This document shows positions 14,612-22,939 of a DNA stretch of 39,571 nt, piece by piece. Location: assembly GCA_038531315.1 (NCBI GenBank), contig JBCBBT010000028.1, positions 1 to 39,571 on the forward strand. The letters are read 5' to 3'. A program made the translations under genes and the position numbers. The stretch comes from JAJFFW01 sp038531315 (GTDB lineage Bacteria; Pseudomonadota; Alphaproteobacteria; Caulobacterales; Parvularculaceae). Position 1 is the first letter of the stretch. Every line of letters begins with the position of its first letter. A model generated the notes under the pieces. It did not search any database and was not told the DNA's origin. It saw nothing but the letters and a program-made list of their open reading frames with translations.

Positions 14612-16807
14612 ATGAGCGAGACGCGGGTTATCAAGGTCAACGGCGAGGAAATTGAAGTCGCCTCAAATTTGACGCTGCTGCAGGCCTGTGAAGCCGCCGG
14701 CGAGGAAATCCCGCGCTTTTGTTATCACGAGCGGCTGTCGGTCGCCGGCAATTGCCGGATGTGTCTCATCGAGGTGAAAGGCGGCCCGCCGAAGCCCGTC
14801 GCCTCCTGTGCGCAGAATGTGCGCGATCTGCGCCCCGGGCCCGACGGGGCGCCGCCGGAGCTTTTCACCAACACGCCGCTCGTCAAAAAGGCGCGCGAAG
14901 GCGTGATGGAATTCCTGTTGATCAACCATCCGCTCGACTGTCCGATTTGCGACCAGGGCGGGGAGTGCGACCTCCAGGATCAGGCGATGGCCTATGGCCG
15001 CGACGGCTCGCGGTTTCAAGAAAACAAGCGCGCCGTTGAAGAAAAACACATGGGCCCGCTGATCAAGACGATCATGACACGGTGCATTCAATGCACCCGC
15101 TGCGTGCGTTTTGCGACCGAGATTGGGGGCGTCGACGACCTCGGGCTTGTCAATCGCGGCGAGAATGCGGAAATCACGACCTATCTTGAAAAGACGGTCG
15201 ACAGCGAGCTGACCGGCAATCTGATCGATGTCTGTCCCGTCGGCGCGCTGACCTCGCGCCCTTATGCCTTTAACGCCAGGCCGTGGGAGCTGACCAAAAC
15301 CGAAACCGTCGATGTGATGGACGCGGTGGGCTCCAACATCCGCGTTGATACGCGCGGGCGTGAAATCCTCCGTATCCTGCCGAGATTGCATGAAGACGTG
15401 AATGAGGAATGGATTTCCGACAAGACCCGGTTCATCTGGGACGGATTAAAACGCCAGCGTCTCGACAAGCCTTACATTCGCGAGAACGGCAAGTTGCGGG
15501 CTGCATCCTGGGGCGAGGCGCTCGGCGCGGCCGCTGAACGGTTGACCGCAACGCCCGCGGACAAGATCGCAGCGATTACCGGCGATCTTGTGTCCGCCGA
15601 AGCCGTCAAGGCGTTGAAGGATCTGATGGACGCGGTTGGCTCGCCGCACCGCGATTGCCGTCAGGACGGCGCCAGGATCGACGTCCCGGCGCGCGAGGCG
15701 TATCTTTTCAATAGCGGTATCGCCGGTCTTGAAAGCGCCGATGCGATCCTCTTGATCGGAACCAATCCGCGTACGGAAGCCCCGCTTGTCAATGCGCGCA
15801 TCCGCAAGGCCTGGCTTGCTGATAAACACCTGAAGATCGGCCTGATCGGCGAGATGGCCGCGCTCACCTTCGACTATGATTATCTGGGCGCCGGGCCGCA
15901 AAGCCTGGCGGCGCTGGAAAAGGGCGAAGGCGATTTCTTTGAGGCGCTGAACGGGGCCAAGCGCCCGGCGATCATCATCGGCATGGGCGCGCTCACCCGC
16001 AGCGACGGCGCCGCCGTGCTCGCCGCCGCGGCGCGGCTCGCCGATAAAGTTGGCGCGCGCACCGATGACTGGAACGGATTTAATATTCTGCACACGGCGG
16101 CCGGACGCGTCGGCGCGCTGGACCTCGGCTTTTTGCCGGGCGCGGGCGGCCGCGATCTTGAAGGCATTCTTACCGGCGCGGAAAACCGCGACATTGAAGT
16201 AATCTACAATCTCGGCGCCGATGAAATCGACCCCGCCCGCTTTGGCGGCGCGTTTGTGATCTATCAGGGCCACCATGGCGACGCCGGCGCGCGCAAGGCG
16301 GACGTGATTTTTCCCGCAGCGGCGTATACGGAGCAGAACGGCACATTTGTGAATACGGAGGGCCGGGTCCAGATGGCGCGCCGGGCGTATTTCCCGCCAG
16401 GTGAGGCGCGCGAGGACTGGGCGATTATCCGCGCGCTCTCAGAACGCATGGGTAAGAGGCTCGCCTATGACGATCTCTTCGCGCTGCGTCAGGCGATGAT
16501 CGCCGACGCGCCGGTTTTGGCGCGGATCGATCAAAGCCCGGCGCAAATGCGCGCTGCTGCTGACGCCGCTGTTGATGTCGATGTCGCCGACAGTGCGACC
16601 GAAACCGTCAATCAGACGGACGATCTCACGAAGGCGCCCGCGCGCGGCTTTTCGCTGGCGAGGCTCGGGACCGACGGCCCGCTTTATGAGACGCCGTTCG
16701 TGTCGGCGGTGACGAATTTCTATTTCACCAATCCGGTGGCGCGCGCGTCGCAGACCATGGCGCAATGTTCGGCGGCGGTGAACATCCGGACTGTAGCTGC
16801 TGAATAG
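14612..16807 (+). CDS. nuoG: NADH-quinone oxidoreductase subunit G (complex I)
   Basis: The large iron-sulphur subunit of the peripheral arm of respiratory complex I, which passes electrons from the NADH-oxidising module toward the quinone site. Cluster ligands are readable: [2Fe-2S] C37, C48, C51, C66; N5-type H106, C110, C113, C119; and [4Fe-4S] C158, C161, C164, C208. A molybdopterin-oxidoreductase-like domain follows to the end. The 731-residue length is usual for the alphaproteobacterial / mitochondrial type. The ATG at 14612 gives the standard start MSETRVIKVNGEE; the nearest purine-rich site (GAAGAGG) is rather far upstream. Unusually, no nuoF precedes it and unrelated genes separate it from nuoH. 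Confidence 0.98.
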   Translation: MSETRVIKVNGEEIEVASNLTLLQACEAAGEEIPRFCYHERLSVAGNCRMCLIEVKGGPPKPVASCAQNVRDLRPGPDGAPPELFTNTPLVKKAREGVMEFLLINHPLDCPICDQGGECDLQDQAMAYGRDGSRFQENKRAVEEKHMGPLIKTIMTRCIQCTRCVRFATEIGGVDDLGLVNRGENAEITTYLEKTVDSELTGNLIDVCPVGALTSRPYAFNARPWELTKTETVDVMDAVGSNIRVDTRGREILRILPRLHEDVNEEWISDKTRFIWDGLKRQRLDKPYIRENGKLRAASWGEALGAAAERLTATPADKIAAITGDLVSAEAVKALKDLMDAVGSPHRDCRQDGARIDVPAREAYLFNSGIAGLESADAILLIGTNPRTEAPLVNARIRKAWLADKHLKIGLIGEMAALTFDYDYLGAGPQSLAALEKGEGDFFEALNGAKRPAIIIGMGALTRSDGAAVLAAAARLADKVGARTDDWNGFNILHTAAGRVGALDLGFLPGAGGRDLEGILTGAENRDIEVIYNLGADEIDPARFGGAFVIYQGHHGDAGARKADVIFPAAAYTEQNGTFVNTEGRVQMARRAYFPPGEAREDWAIIRALSERMGKRLAYDDLFALRQAMIADAPVLARIDQSPAQMRAAADAAVDVDVADSATETVNQTDDLTKAPARGFSLARLGTDGPLYETPFVSAVTNFYFTNPVARASQTMAQCSAAVNIRTVAAE

Positions 16808-16835
16808 GGGCTGCTGAATAGCGGCCGCCGAGTAG
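16794..16835 (+). repeat. Three 14-base tandem repeats spanning the nuoG stop codon
   Basis: The copies are GCTGCTGAATAGGG, GCTGCTGAATAGCG and GCCGCCGAGTAGCG. The first contains the nuoG stop TAG (16805-16807); each further copy repeats a TAG in a shifted frame. Confidence 0.85.
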
Positions 16836-16908
16836 CGGCGGGGCGCGCGGGCCGCGCGCCGTTGGCGAAAAGGCGCCGCCGCGGATGGCGCCCTCAGGGG
16901 AGACGTTG

Positions 16909-17772
16909 ATGTCGCGCCAGGCGCGGAAGACGCACGAGATGCAGGAAACCGAGATGAAGGACGCCCGCGGCCCGGCGCCGACGTCGTCTGCCTTGCCCGT
17001 GATCGCGCTCGTCACCGCCTATAATGAGGCTGAAACGATCGGCGATGTGATCGCCGCCCTGCAGGCCTGCCCCGCGATTGACCGCATCCATGTTGTCGAC
17101 GACGCCTCGGAGGACGACACGCGCGCCATCGCGCTCGCCGCCGGCGTTGCGGTGACGAGCCTCCCCGTTCGCGTGCCTGTGGGGCAAGCGATCATGCATC
17201 ATCTTGACGCCGTGCCGGACGAGGCGCTCTTCGTCTGGTGCGATGCTGACCTGACCGGTCTTGCGCCCGACCATATCAGCCGCCTCGTCAGGCGTTACCA
17301 CGAAGGCGGCGTCTCGCAGTCCTTGTCGAGCCGCGCCTTGCCGCTGAACTGGTTTGCGCCTTTCAGAACCGCACCCTTCCGCTGGGGCTGGAAAACCCTG
17401 TTCGGCCCGATCTCGGGCGAGCGCGTGATGCTGCGCTCATTTTTTGCGGACGCGGTCAATCTGGCAAGCCGTCTCGGATGGTCGGAAATGATGCGCGGCT
17501 ACGGCATCGTTTTGTTTTTAAACTGGTATTCAAACGCGTTCGCTGAAGGCCACGCCGTCACCTACATTGAGGGCCTGCGGCAGCGCCAGAAATATCAAAA
17601 GTGGGGCGCGGCGGCGTTCATCCTGATGGTCCGCCAATGGGCGCAATTCATCTTGGTGTGGGGCAAGATACGGCTCAATGCACGACGGATCAGAACATTG
17701 AAAGCCGAGGCCGTCGCGGCGGGCGATATCGATACGCGCCGTTCAAACGGTCCAGCGGCGATTAATCCGTAA
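16909..17772 (+). CDS. Family 2 glycosyltransferase
   Basis: A 287-residue GT-A-fold glycosyltransferase resembling dolichol-phosphate-mannose-type and glucosyl-transfer enzymes. The N-terminal nucleotide-sugar domain reads VIALVTAYNEAETIGDVIAAL and VVDDASEDDT, the metal-binding DxD is in WCDADLTG, and a later motif reads ISGERVM. No clear membrane helix is present, although the hydrophobic FILMVRQWAQFILVW near the end may associate with the membrane. The start at 16909 was chosen because AGGGGAGA stands 6 bases upstream; the frame is open from 16885. It follows nuoG by about 100 bases and converges on the exported protein gene with an 11-base overlap. Donor and acceptor are unknown. Confidence 0.88.
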   Translation: MSRQARKTHEMQETEMKDARGPAPTSSALPVIALVTAYNEAETIGDVIAALQACPAIDRIHVVDDASEDDTRAIALAAGVAVTSLPVRVPVGQAIMHHLDAVPDEALFVWCDADLTGLAPDHISRLVRRYHEGGVSQSLSSRALPLNWFAPFRTAPFRWGWKTLFGPISGERVMLRSFFADAVNLASRLGWSEMMRGYGIVLFLNWYSNAFAEGHAVTYIEGLRQRQKYQKWGAAAFILMVRQWAQFILVWGKIRLNARRIRTLKAEAVAAGDIDTRRSNGPAAINP

Positions 17773-18472
17773 CCGGCTCAAAATCGAAAAATTCAACCGT
17801 GTATTCCTCGTCAACCGACGAAAAAACGCGCTTGCCCTTGGCTCGCCAATAAGTCTTGGTCATGACGGCCGGGCCGTCATCGCCGATGCGCGCAAAGGTT
17901 TGCGTGAATTCAAATTCTTCCAGGTTCGAGGCGACATTCGGTTTGAACGGCTTCAGGGCGCGAACCGAATAAAGGCTCATGCGTCCGTCCGTTTTGTCGA
18001 TGACGAGTTTCGTCTCAACCACGTCCGCCGCTTCTTCAAGGCTATCGGGGGTTTGCGGGGAGACAAAGTTATAGGTCAGGGCGTCGTCGGTCTCGCCGAC
18101 AAGCGTGACATCGCGCAACGACGACCGGTAGTCCGCATAAAGAAGACCGCCGGGTTTCGATTCAACCCGCTTCCACGTTTTGAATTTTTTAGGCCCCGCA
18201 CCGCTCAGCGCGTCGGGATCGCCCGACAGCGTCGCCCAGCGCTTTGTCGTCGCATCGTAGCGCGCGGTGACGGGTTCTGCGTCGGGCCAGATGAAGCGCA
18301 TCGAATAGGAAACGCGATAATCGTCCTGCGCTTCGGCTTCGGCGAGCGCTTTTTCGACCGGCGCGGGAAACCCGCTCTGCGCGGCGGCCGCGGTCGCCGC
18401 AAGCAGCGCGGCGCCAAGGCCAAAGCCAACACGAAAGCACAAAGAGATTGGTTTACTGAACAAAGTGACCAT
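17762..18472 (-). CDS. Exported protein of unknown function
   Basis: A 236-residue protein with a signal peptide (about 1-31, ending ATAAAA-Q). The rest is soluble and reads like a beta-rich fold: DYRVSYSMRFIWPD, ARYDATTKRWATLSGD and FEFTQTFARIGDDGPAVMTKTYWRAKGKRVF. I do not recognise a family. It begins 14 bases after the stop of the DUF547 gene, so the two form an operon and probably act together in the periplasm. Its end overlaps the glycosyltransferase gene. Confidence 0.85.
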   Translation of the reverse strand: MVTLFSKPISLCFRVGFGLGAALLAATAAAAQSGFPAPVEKALAEAEAQDDYRVSYSMRFIWPDAEPVTARYDATTKRWATLSGDPDALSGAGPKKFKTWKRVESKPGGLLYADYRSSLRDVTLVGETDDALTYNFVSPQTPDSLEEAADVVETKLVIDKTDGRMSLYSVRALKPFKPNVASNLEEFEFTQTFARIGDDGPAVMTKTYWRAKGKRVFSSVDEEYTVEFFDFEPVTD

Positions 18473-18486
18473 TGCGTCAGGCGGCT

Positions 18487-19308
18487 CTATTTGGCGTCGT
18501 TGAGCGACCAGTCATAGTCGTAGCCGTTGATGCGCGAGACGCCGTCCAGCGCGGCGGAAAGGTCGTCATCGGCATATTTTTTCCAGTGCGCAATGATGTT
18601 GGCGTTCGATGCGCCGAAGTCTTTTTTGAACCATTTGTAGATTGTCGATGCGGTGACCTTGCCGTTCGTCACCGCGACGCCGCGCGGGTTGTTGATGTAG
18701 TCTTTGGCGGCGGCGGTGAGCGCCTCATCAAGCCCCTCGGCGGTCCAGGGCTCCATGCGCAGGTTCGGACAGCCGATTGAGGCGCAGTTCACCACATAGT
18801 GGACACGCGGCTCGTCCCAGAATTTGCGCAGGATGTCGTGTTCGATGTTATCCAGCGTCAGCGCAGCGCCGTTCACCGTCGTTTTCTCAAGCCCCCAGGG
18901 GCCGACCGCAAATATATTGGGCTTGATGTCGCGGATTGACGCGACCGGATAGTCCTCAAGGATGACTTCCAGCGTCACGGCGTTGTAGAGATTGCCCCAG
19001 AAGGCGAAAGCTTCGTCCTTTGAAAGCGTCGTCGGGTCAGTGGCTTCCAGGAGCCGGATGTAGCCTTGCAGGCTTTCGCGGTCTTCTTTGGTGACCGCGC
19101 CATAGTCGACGAGGTTCACCCCGTCCGGGCTCGCCTTCAGATATTTGTTGAGAAATGCGGCGTATGCCGAATTATCGACGGTCACGTCGCCGGCCTCCGC
19201 GTGGCGTGAAAACTGCTGGAGATCAGCTGCGCTGGCGTCCAGAAAAAATGCGCCGATCATCATGGGCGCAGCCACGATGGCCGCAACGAACGCTTTGAAG
19301 AATTTCAT
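18487..19308 (-). CDS. Exported DUF547-domain protein
   Basis: A 273-residue protein with a signal peptide (1-27, ending LDASA-A) and a full DUF547 domain. Typical segments are AFWGNLYNAVTLEVILEDYP, SIRDIKPN, LTLDNIEHDILRKF and VHYVVNCASIGCPNLR, with two cysteines likely to matter structurally. DUF547 proteins are usually periplasmic and of unknown reaction; relatives occur beside DUF-type envelope or redox genes. The start agrees with the signal peptide and is followed by the small exported protein gene in the same operon. It is divergent from the GIN-domain gene. Confidence 0.92.
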   Translation of the reverse strand: MKFFKAFVAAIVAAPMMIGAFFLDASAADLQQFSRHAEAGDVTVDNSAYAAFLNKYLKASPDGVNLVDYGAVTKEDRESLQGYIRLLEATDPTTLSKDEAFAFWGNLYNAVTLEVILEDYPVASIRDIKPNIFAVGPWGLEKTTVNGAALTLDNIEHDILRKFWDEPRVHYVVNCASIGCPNLRMEPWTAEGLDEALTAAAKDYINNPRGVAVTNGKVTASTIYKWFKKDFGASNANIIAHWKKYADDDLSAALDGVSRINGYDYDWSLNDAK

Positions 19309-19448
19309 GGTGTTCCCCTTGTTGTTATGGTGCGCGTCGGCGTCATCTCACCGCAGGCGTGTATTTATGCCGCGCCTCGCCCCTTTACAAATATGTTTTC
19401 GCCCGCCGGCGTCCACACACGCTTGCTCACAACGCGGTGAGACATGTT

Positions 19449-19476
19449 TTTACACGCAAAATCAGAGGATTATGAA
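19449..19476 (+). promoter_or_regulatory. Predicted promoter of the GIN-domain gene
   Basis: TTTACA (19449-19454), 16 bases, then TATGAA (19471-19476) resembles a housekeeping promoter. Transcription would start near 19483, putting the palindrome at 19501-19516 just downstream, where a bound repressor would block elongation. Confidence 0.4.
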
Positions 19477-19500
19477 TTCTTGGACAGCAGGCGGCGCATC

Positions 19501-19516
19501 TGTTACAGGTGTAACA
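19501..19516. promoter_or_regulatory. Palindromic operator TGTTACA-GG-TGTAACA
   Basis: A perfect 7-base inverted repeat with a 2-base centre, 33 bases before the start codon of the GIN-domain gene. TetR-family regulators often bind sites of this size and symmetry, but the regulator is not identified. Confidence 0.6.
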
Positions 19517-19548
19517 TCGCGCGACGGGGCGCGCAGGGAGAAATTTTT

Positions 19549-20262
19549 ATGGCCATGTCAAAAATCAATCGCACCGGACTTTTCGCCGGCGTCGGCGCGC
19601 TCTTTCTTAGCGTCTGTGTTTTCCCGTTCGCGAGCGCCGGGGCCTTGCACCCGGGCGAACACGACGGCGACGACGGAAAAGACGACCGCGCGCGCACCGA
19701 ACAATCCTATGAACTCGCCGGCTTTGACCGGATCGATGTCTCGGGGGTTTATAATGTCGACGTGACCGTCGGCGGCGAATTTTCGGTGTCCATCAAGGCG
19801 AGCGCCCGCGAGCGGGAGCGCACCGACATTTATGTCGAGGACGGCGTCCTCAAGCTCGCCATGAAAAAAGGCAAGCGCAACTGGGACCGGCGCGACAGCG
19901 TCGATGCGCGGATTGTCATGCCGGCGCTGAATGCGCTTGAGGTTTCCGGCGTTGTCGACGGCAAGATCAGCGGCATCGACGCGGAAGGCTTTGAAGTCGA
20001 GATTTCCGGAGTCGGCGACATGGAACTGTCGGGCCAATGCGGCCGGTTGCGCGCGCGCGTCTCTGGCGTCGGCGATCTCAATGCGCGCGGCCTTGAATGC
20101 AGGGACGCCAATGTCAGGGTGTCCGGGGTCGGCGATGCGACGGTGTTCGCCTCCGAAAGCGTCGATGCGTCAGCGAGCGGCGTCGGCGATATCGATGTCT
20201 TCGGCAATCCTTCCGAGGTGCGTGAAAGCGGCGGGCTTTTCTCCGACGTGACCATTCGCTGA
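19549..20262 (+). CDS. Exported GIN-domain (DUF2807) protein
   Basis: A 237-residue exported protein; the signal peptide ends near FASAGA (about residue 28). It carries a putative auto-transporter-adhesin head GIN domain, beginning FDRIDVSGVYNVDVTVG. Five consecutive turns of about 20 residues each contain SGV(V/G)D, from residue about 127 to the end, which suits a right-handed beta-helix. AGGGAG stands 8 bases before ATG 19549. A second ATG two codons later is possible. The function of GIN proteins is not established; surface or periplasmic binding is suspected. A palindrome just upstream suggests regulated expression. Confidence 0.88.
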   Translation: MAMSKINRTGLFAGVGALFLSVCVFPFASAGALHPGEHDGDDGKDDRARTEQSYELAGFDRIDVSGVYNVDVTVGGEFSVSIKASARERERTDIYVEDGVLKLAMKKGKRNWDRRDSVDARIVMPALNALEVSGVVDGKISGIDAEGFEVEISGVGDMELSGQCGRLRARVSGVGDLNARGLECRDANVRVSGVGDATVFASESVDASASGVGDIDVFGNPSEVRESGGLFSDVTIR

Positions 20263-20511
20263 TCGCCCGCGGCGCTGCAAGGCCGCTGCAAGGGCGCTGC
20301 AAGGGCGCTGCGAGGGTGCTGCAGGGGCGTTGCAGAGGGAGCGTCGTGGAAGTCTGGCTGAGCGCGGCTTGCGCGCGGCCATAGCTTGGGCGGGGAAATA
20401 GCTCGCGCGCGGCGCAGGCAGGCGCGCCGCCCGGGCGCGACCGATTTTCCCATGCGATTTTGCCCGCCCGACAGGTGACGCGCCCGCCAATCCGGATTAA
20501 GACCCGGAACC
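20263..20511 (+). other. Intergenic region with the tandem repeat, upstream of nuoH
   Basis: The first part holds 11-base tandem repeats; the second part (20345-20511) is GC-rich and must contain the promoter of the nuoHIJKLMN block if this block is not read through from upstream. I could not identify boxes with confidence. A weak ribosome binding site (CGGAA) precedes the nuoH ATG. Confidence 0.45.
20270..20336 (+). repeat. Six 11-base tandem repeats after the GIN-domain gene
   Basis: Degenerate copies of GGCGCTGCAAG follow one another, with variants GGCCGCTGCAAG, GGCGCTGCGAG and GGTGCTGCAG. They begin about 8 bases past the stop codon. Confidence 0.85.
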
Positions 20512-21585
20512 ATGGAAGCCTTCTGGACATATATATCGTCGCGCCCGACCGATCTCGGCTGGGTCAACTGGCTTGTGCCGGTGGTCATTCAGTCGCTGGC
20601 GATTGTCCTGACGCTGCTCGTCGCGCAAGCGTTCCTGATGTATTTCGACCGCAAGGTCTGGGCCGCGGTGCAAATGCGCAAGGGCCCGAACGTCGTCGGT
20701 CCGTTCGGCTTGCTTCAGTCTTTCGCCGACCTCTTCAAATTCGTTTTCAAGGAAATGATTATCCCCGCCGGGGTGAACAAAACCGTGTTCGTCCTGGCGC
20801 CGATCATCACCTTCGTCCTGGCGCTGATCGGCTGGGCGGTGATCCCCGTCGGACCGGGGCTCGTTGTTTCTGACATTAATGTGGGCGTGCTCTATCTATT
20901 CGCGGTTTCCTCGCTCGGCGTTTACGGCGTCATCATGGGCGGCTGGGCGTCAAATTCGAAATATGCGTTTCTCGGCTCGCTGCGCTCGGCGGCGCAAATG
21001 GTCTCCTACGAAGTCGCAATCGGCCTGACGATCCTGTGTGTCGTTCTGGTGGTCGGCTCGGTTAATCTCACCGATATCGTCAACAGCCAGATGCGCGGCG
21101 GCGGCGGGTTCTGGAACTGGAATTTCATCACGCTGTTTCCGATCTTTGTGGTGTTCTTCATCGCCGCCCTCGCTGAGACGAACCGGCCGCCTTTTGACTT
21201 GCCGGAAGCTGAATCCGAACTCGTCGCCGGCTATCAGGTGGAATATTCCTCAACGCTGTTTTTGATGTTCATGATCGGCGAACTCGCCAACATCGTTTTG
21301 ATGTGCGCAATGCTGACGATCTTGTTCCTTGGCGGCTGGCATTCTCCGATACCTTGGGCTCCGCTTGAGACGGTGCCGGTATTTTGGTTTTGCGCGAAAA
21401 TCGTCTTTTGTTTCTTCATGTTCGCAATGGTGAAAGCGATCGTGCCGCGGTATCGCTATGACCAGCTGATGCGCATCGGCTGGAAGATATTCCTGCCGTT
21501 CTGTTTGACCTATATTCTGGCTCTGGCCGCGCTGCAGATCGCGATCCCGCCTTTTGCGGACTATTATCAGAGCTGGAGAAGTTAG
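20512..21585 (+). CDS. nuoH: NADH-quinone oxidoreductase subunit H (complex I)
   Basis: The 357-residue membrane subunit that joins the peripheral and membrane arms of complex I and lines the quinone-binding chamber. Conserved stretches are FDRKVWAAVQMRKGPNVVGPFGLLQ, ALAETNRPPFDLPEAESELVAGYQVEY and the ending YDQLMRIGWKIFLP. About eight membrane helices are visible. It starts the compact downstream block and is followed by nuoI four bases later. It should normally follow nuoG directly. Confidence 0.98.
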   Translation: MEAFWTYISSRPTDLGWVNWLVPVVIQSLAIVLTLLVAQAFLMYFDRKVWAAVQMRKGPNVVGPFGLLQSFADLFKFVFKEMIIPAGVNKTVFVLAPIITFVLALIGWAVIPVGPGLVVSDINVGVLYLFAVSSLGVYGVIMGGWASNSKYAFLGSLRSAAQMVSYEVAIGLTILCVVLVVGSVNLTDIVNSQMRGGGGFWNWNFITLFPIFVVFFIAALAETNRPPFDLPEAESELVAGYQVEYSSTLFLMFMIGELANIVLMCAMLTILFLGGWHSPIPWAPLETVPVFWFCAKIVFCFFMFAMVKAIVPRYRYDQLMRIGWKIFLPFCLTYILALAALQIAIPPFADYYQSWRS

Positions 21586-21589
21586 CCCG

Positions 21590-22078
21590 ATGTCGAGAGT
21601 AGCCCAGGCGCTGAAAGGCTTCATGCTCGCCGATTTTGTCGGCGCGTTCATGCTGGCGATGAAATACTATTTTCGCCCCAAGCCGACGGTGAATTACCCG
21701 TTTGAAAAAGGCCCGCTCAGCCCCCGTTTTCGCGGCGAACACGCCCTGCGTCGCTACCCCAATGGCGAGGAACGCTGCATCGCCTGCAAGCTCTGTGAGG
21801 CGGTGTGTCCTGCCCAGGCGATCACCATTGAAGCAGAGCCCCGCGAAGACGGCTCGCGGCGCACCACCCGCTACGACATCGACATGACGAAATGCATCTA
21901 TTGCGGCTTTTGTCAGGAGGCTTGTCCGGTCGACGCCATTGTTGAGGGACCGAATTTCGAATTCGCCACGGAAACCCGCGAGGAGCTGTTTTACGATAAG
22001 GACCGGCTGCTTGCGAATGGCGAGCGCTGGGAGCGCGAAATCGCCAAGAACCTCGAACTCGACGCCCCCTATCGCTAG
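21590..22078 (+). CDS. nuoI: NADH-quinone oxidoreductase subunit I (complex I)
   Basis: A 162-residue ferredoxin-like subunit carrying the two tetranuclear clusters (N6a and N6b) that pass electrons to the terminal cluster near quinone. Ligands are C63, C66, C69, C73 and C102, C105, C108, C112, in CIACKLCEAVCP and CIYCGFCQEACP. The start at 21590, just past the nuoH stop, gives the usual N-terminus MSRVAQALKGF. A hairpin with a short T-run covers the stop codon. Confidence 0.98.
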   Translation: MSRVAQALKGFMLADFVGAFMLAMKYYFRPKPTVNYPFEKGPLSPRFRGEHALRRYPNGEERCIACKLCEAVCPAQAITIEAEPREDGSRRTTRYDIDMTKCIYCGFCQEACPVDAIVEGPNFEFATETREELFYDKDRLLANGERWEREIAKNLELDAPYR

Positions 22079-22106
22079 CCGCACGCCGTGCGGACGCGGC
22101 TCTTTT
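22077..22106 (+). terminator. Possible internal terminator between nuoI and nuoJ
   Basis: AGCCGC pairs with GCGGCT around a loop that itself contains the complementary CCGCAC and GTGCGG, and CTTTT follows. The nuoI stop lies inside the stem. The stem is short, so termination would be partial at best. Confidence 0.4.
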
Positions 22107-22282
22107 GAAACCGGTCCATTCCCCTTTGCAATCAACCGACGGGCGGTCTAAAGATCGGCGAAATTCTCATCCCGCGCCCCGCCGCCGCCCACCTCGGCGA
22201 GGCCCATGTCCAATCAGCGCTTTGCCCGTTCCCCTGAACGCGGAGCCCGATACCGAAAAGGCGCGCCGACGCGCATATCGAT
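22107..22282 (+). other. Unusual gap within the nuo operon, nuoI to nuoJ
   Basis: No gene is evident. The neighbouring nuo genes are otherwise separated by 0 to 21 bases. A second promoter for nuoJKLMN is possible, but I did not find clear boxes. There is no obvious ribosome binding site before nuoJ. Confidence 0.4.
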
Positions 22283-22918
22283 ATGATCCTGGCAGCCACC
22301 GCATTCTGGGTTTTTTCCATCGCCGCCGTCGCCGCTGCGCTCATGGTCGTCGCGTCGAAAAATCCCGTGCACTCGGTTCTTTTCCTGATTTCGACTTTTA
22401 TTTCGGTCGCCGGGCTTTTCGTATTGATGGGTGCTGAATATCTGGCGATGTTGCTGGTCGTCGTCTATGTGGGCGCTGTTGCGGTCCTGTTCCTTTTTGT
22501 CGTGATGATGCTCGACGTGGATTTTGTCGAGTTGAAGCAGGGCTTCCTGCAATATCTGCCGATTGCGGGCGGGCTGGCGGCGCTTGTCGTGATCGAGCTG
22601 ACGATGATTGTCTCGGTCTGGGCGTTTCCCTCCGACGCGGAGCTGGCGCGCGCGCATCCCTCGCCGAAAGCAAGCGAGACCGTTTCCGATCCGGCTGTCG
22701 TCAACAATATCGAGGAATTCGGTCTCATTCTTTACACCGACTATATTCACTACTTCCAGATCGCCGGCATGATCCTTCTGGTTGCGATGATCGGCGCGAT
22801 TGTCCTGACTTTCCGCACCCGCGAGGGCGTGAAGAAACAGGACCCGGCGGCGCAGGTGGCGCGCCGGCGCGAGGATGGCGTTGAGGTGGTCAAGGTGCCC
22901 ACCGGGCAAGGCATTTAA
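22283..22918 (+). CDS. nuoJ: NADH-quinone oxidoreductase subunit J (complex I)
   Basis: A 211-residue five-helix membrane subunit, next to the quinone channel and the proton-path elements. The conserved segment NPVHSVLFLISTFISVAGLFVLMGAEYLAMLLVVVYVGAV is intact and VMMLD follows. The C-terminal tail after about 180 is charged and soluble. It lies between the unusual gap and nuoK, 21 bases from the latter. Confidence 0.96.
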   Translation: MILAATAFWVFSIAAVAAALMVVASKNPVHSVLFLISTFISVAGLFVLMGAEYLAMLLVVVYVGAVAVLFLFVVMMLDVDFVELKQGFLQYLPIAGGLAALVVIELTMIVSVWAFPSDAELARAHPSPKASETVSDPAVVNNIEEFGLILYTDYIHYFQIAGMILLVAMIGAIVLTFRTREGVKKQDPAAQVARRREDGVEVVKVPTGQGI

Positions 22919-22939
22919 AAAGGGGCGAGGGGCGCGGCG

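Noticed and set aside
20270..20336. Tandem repeats considered as a CRISPR array
   Set aside because: Units are 11 bases with no spacers and no cas genes are present.
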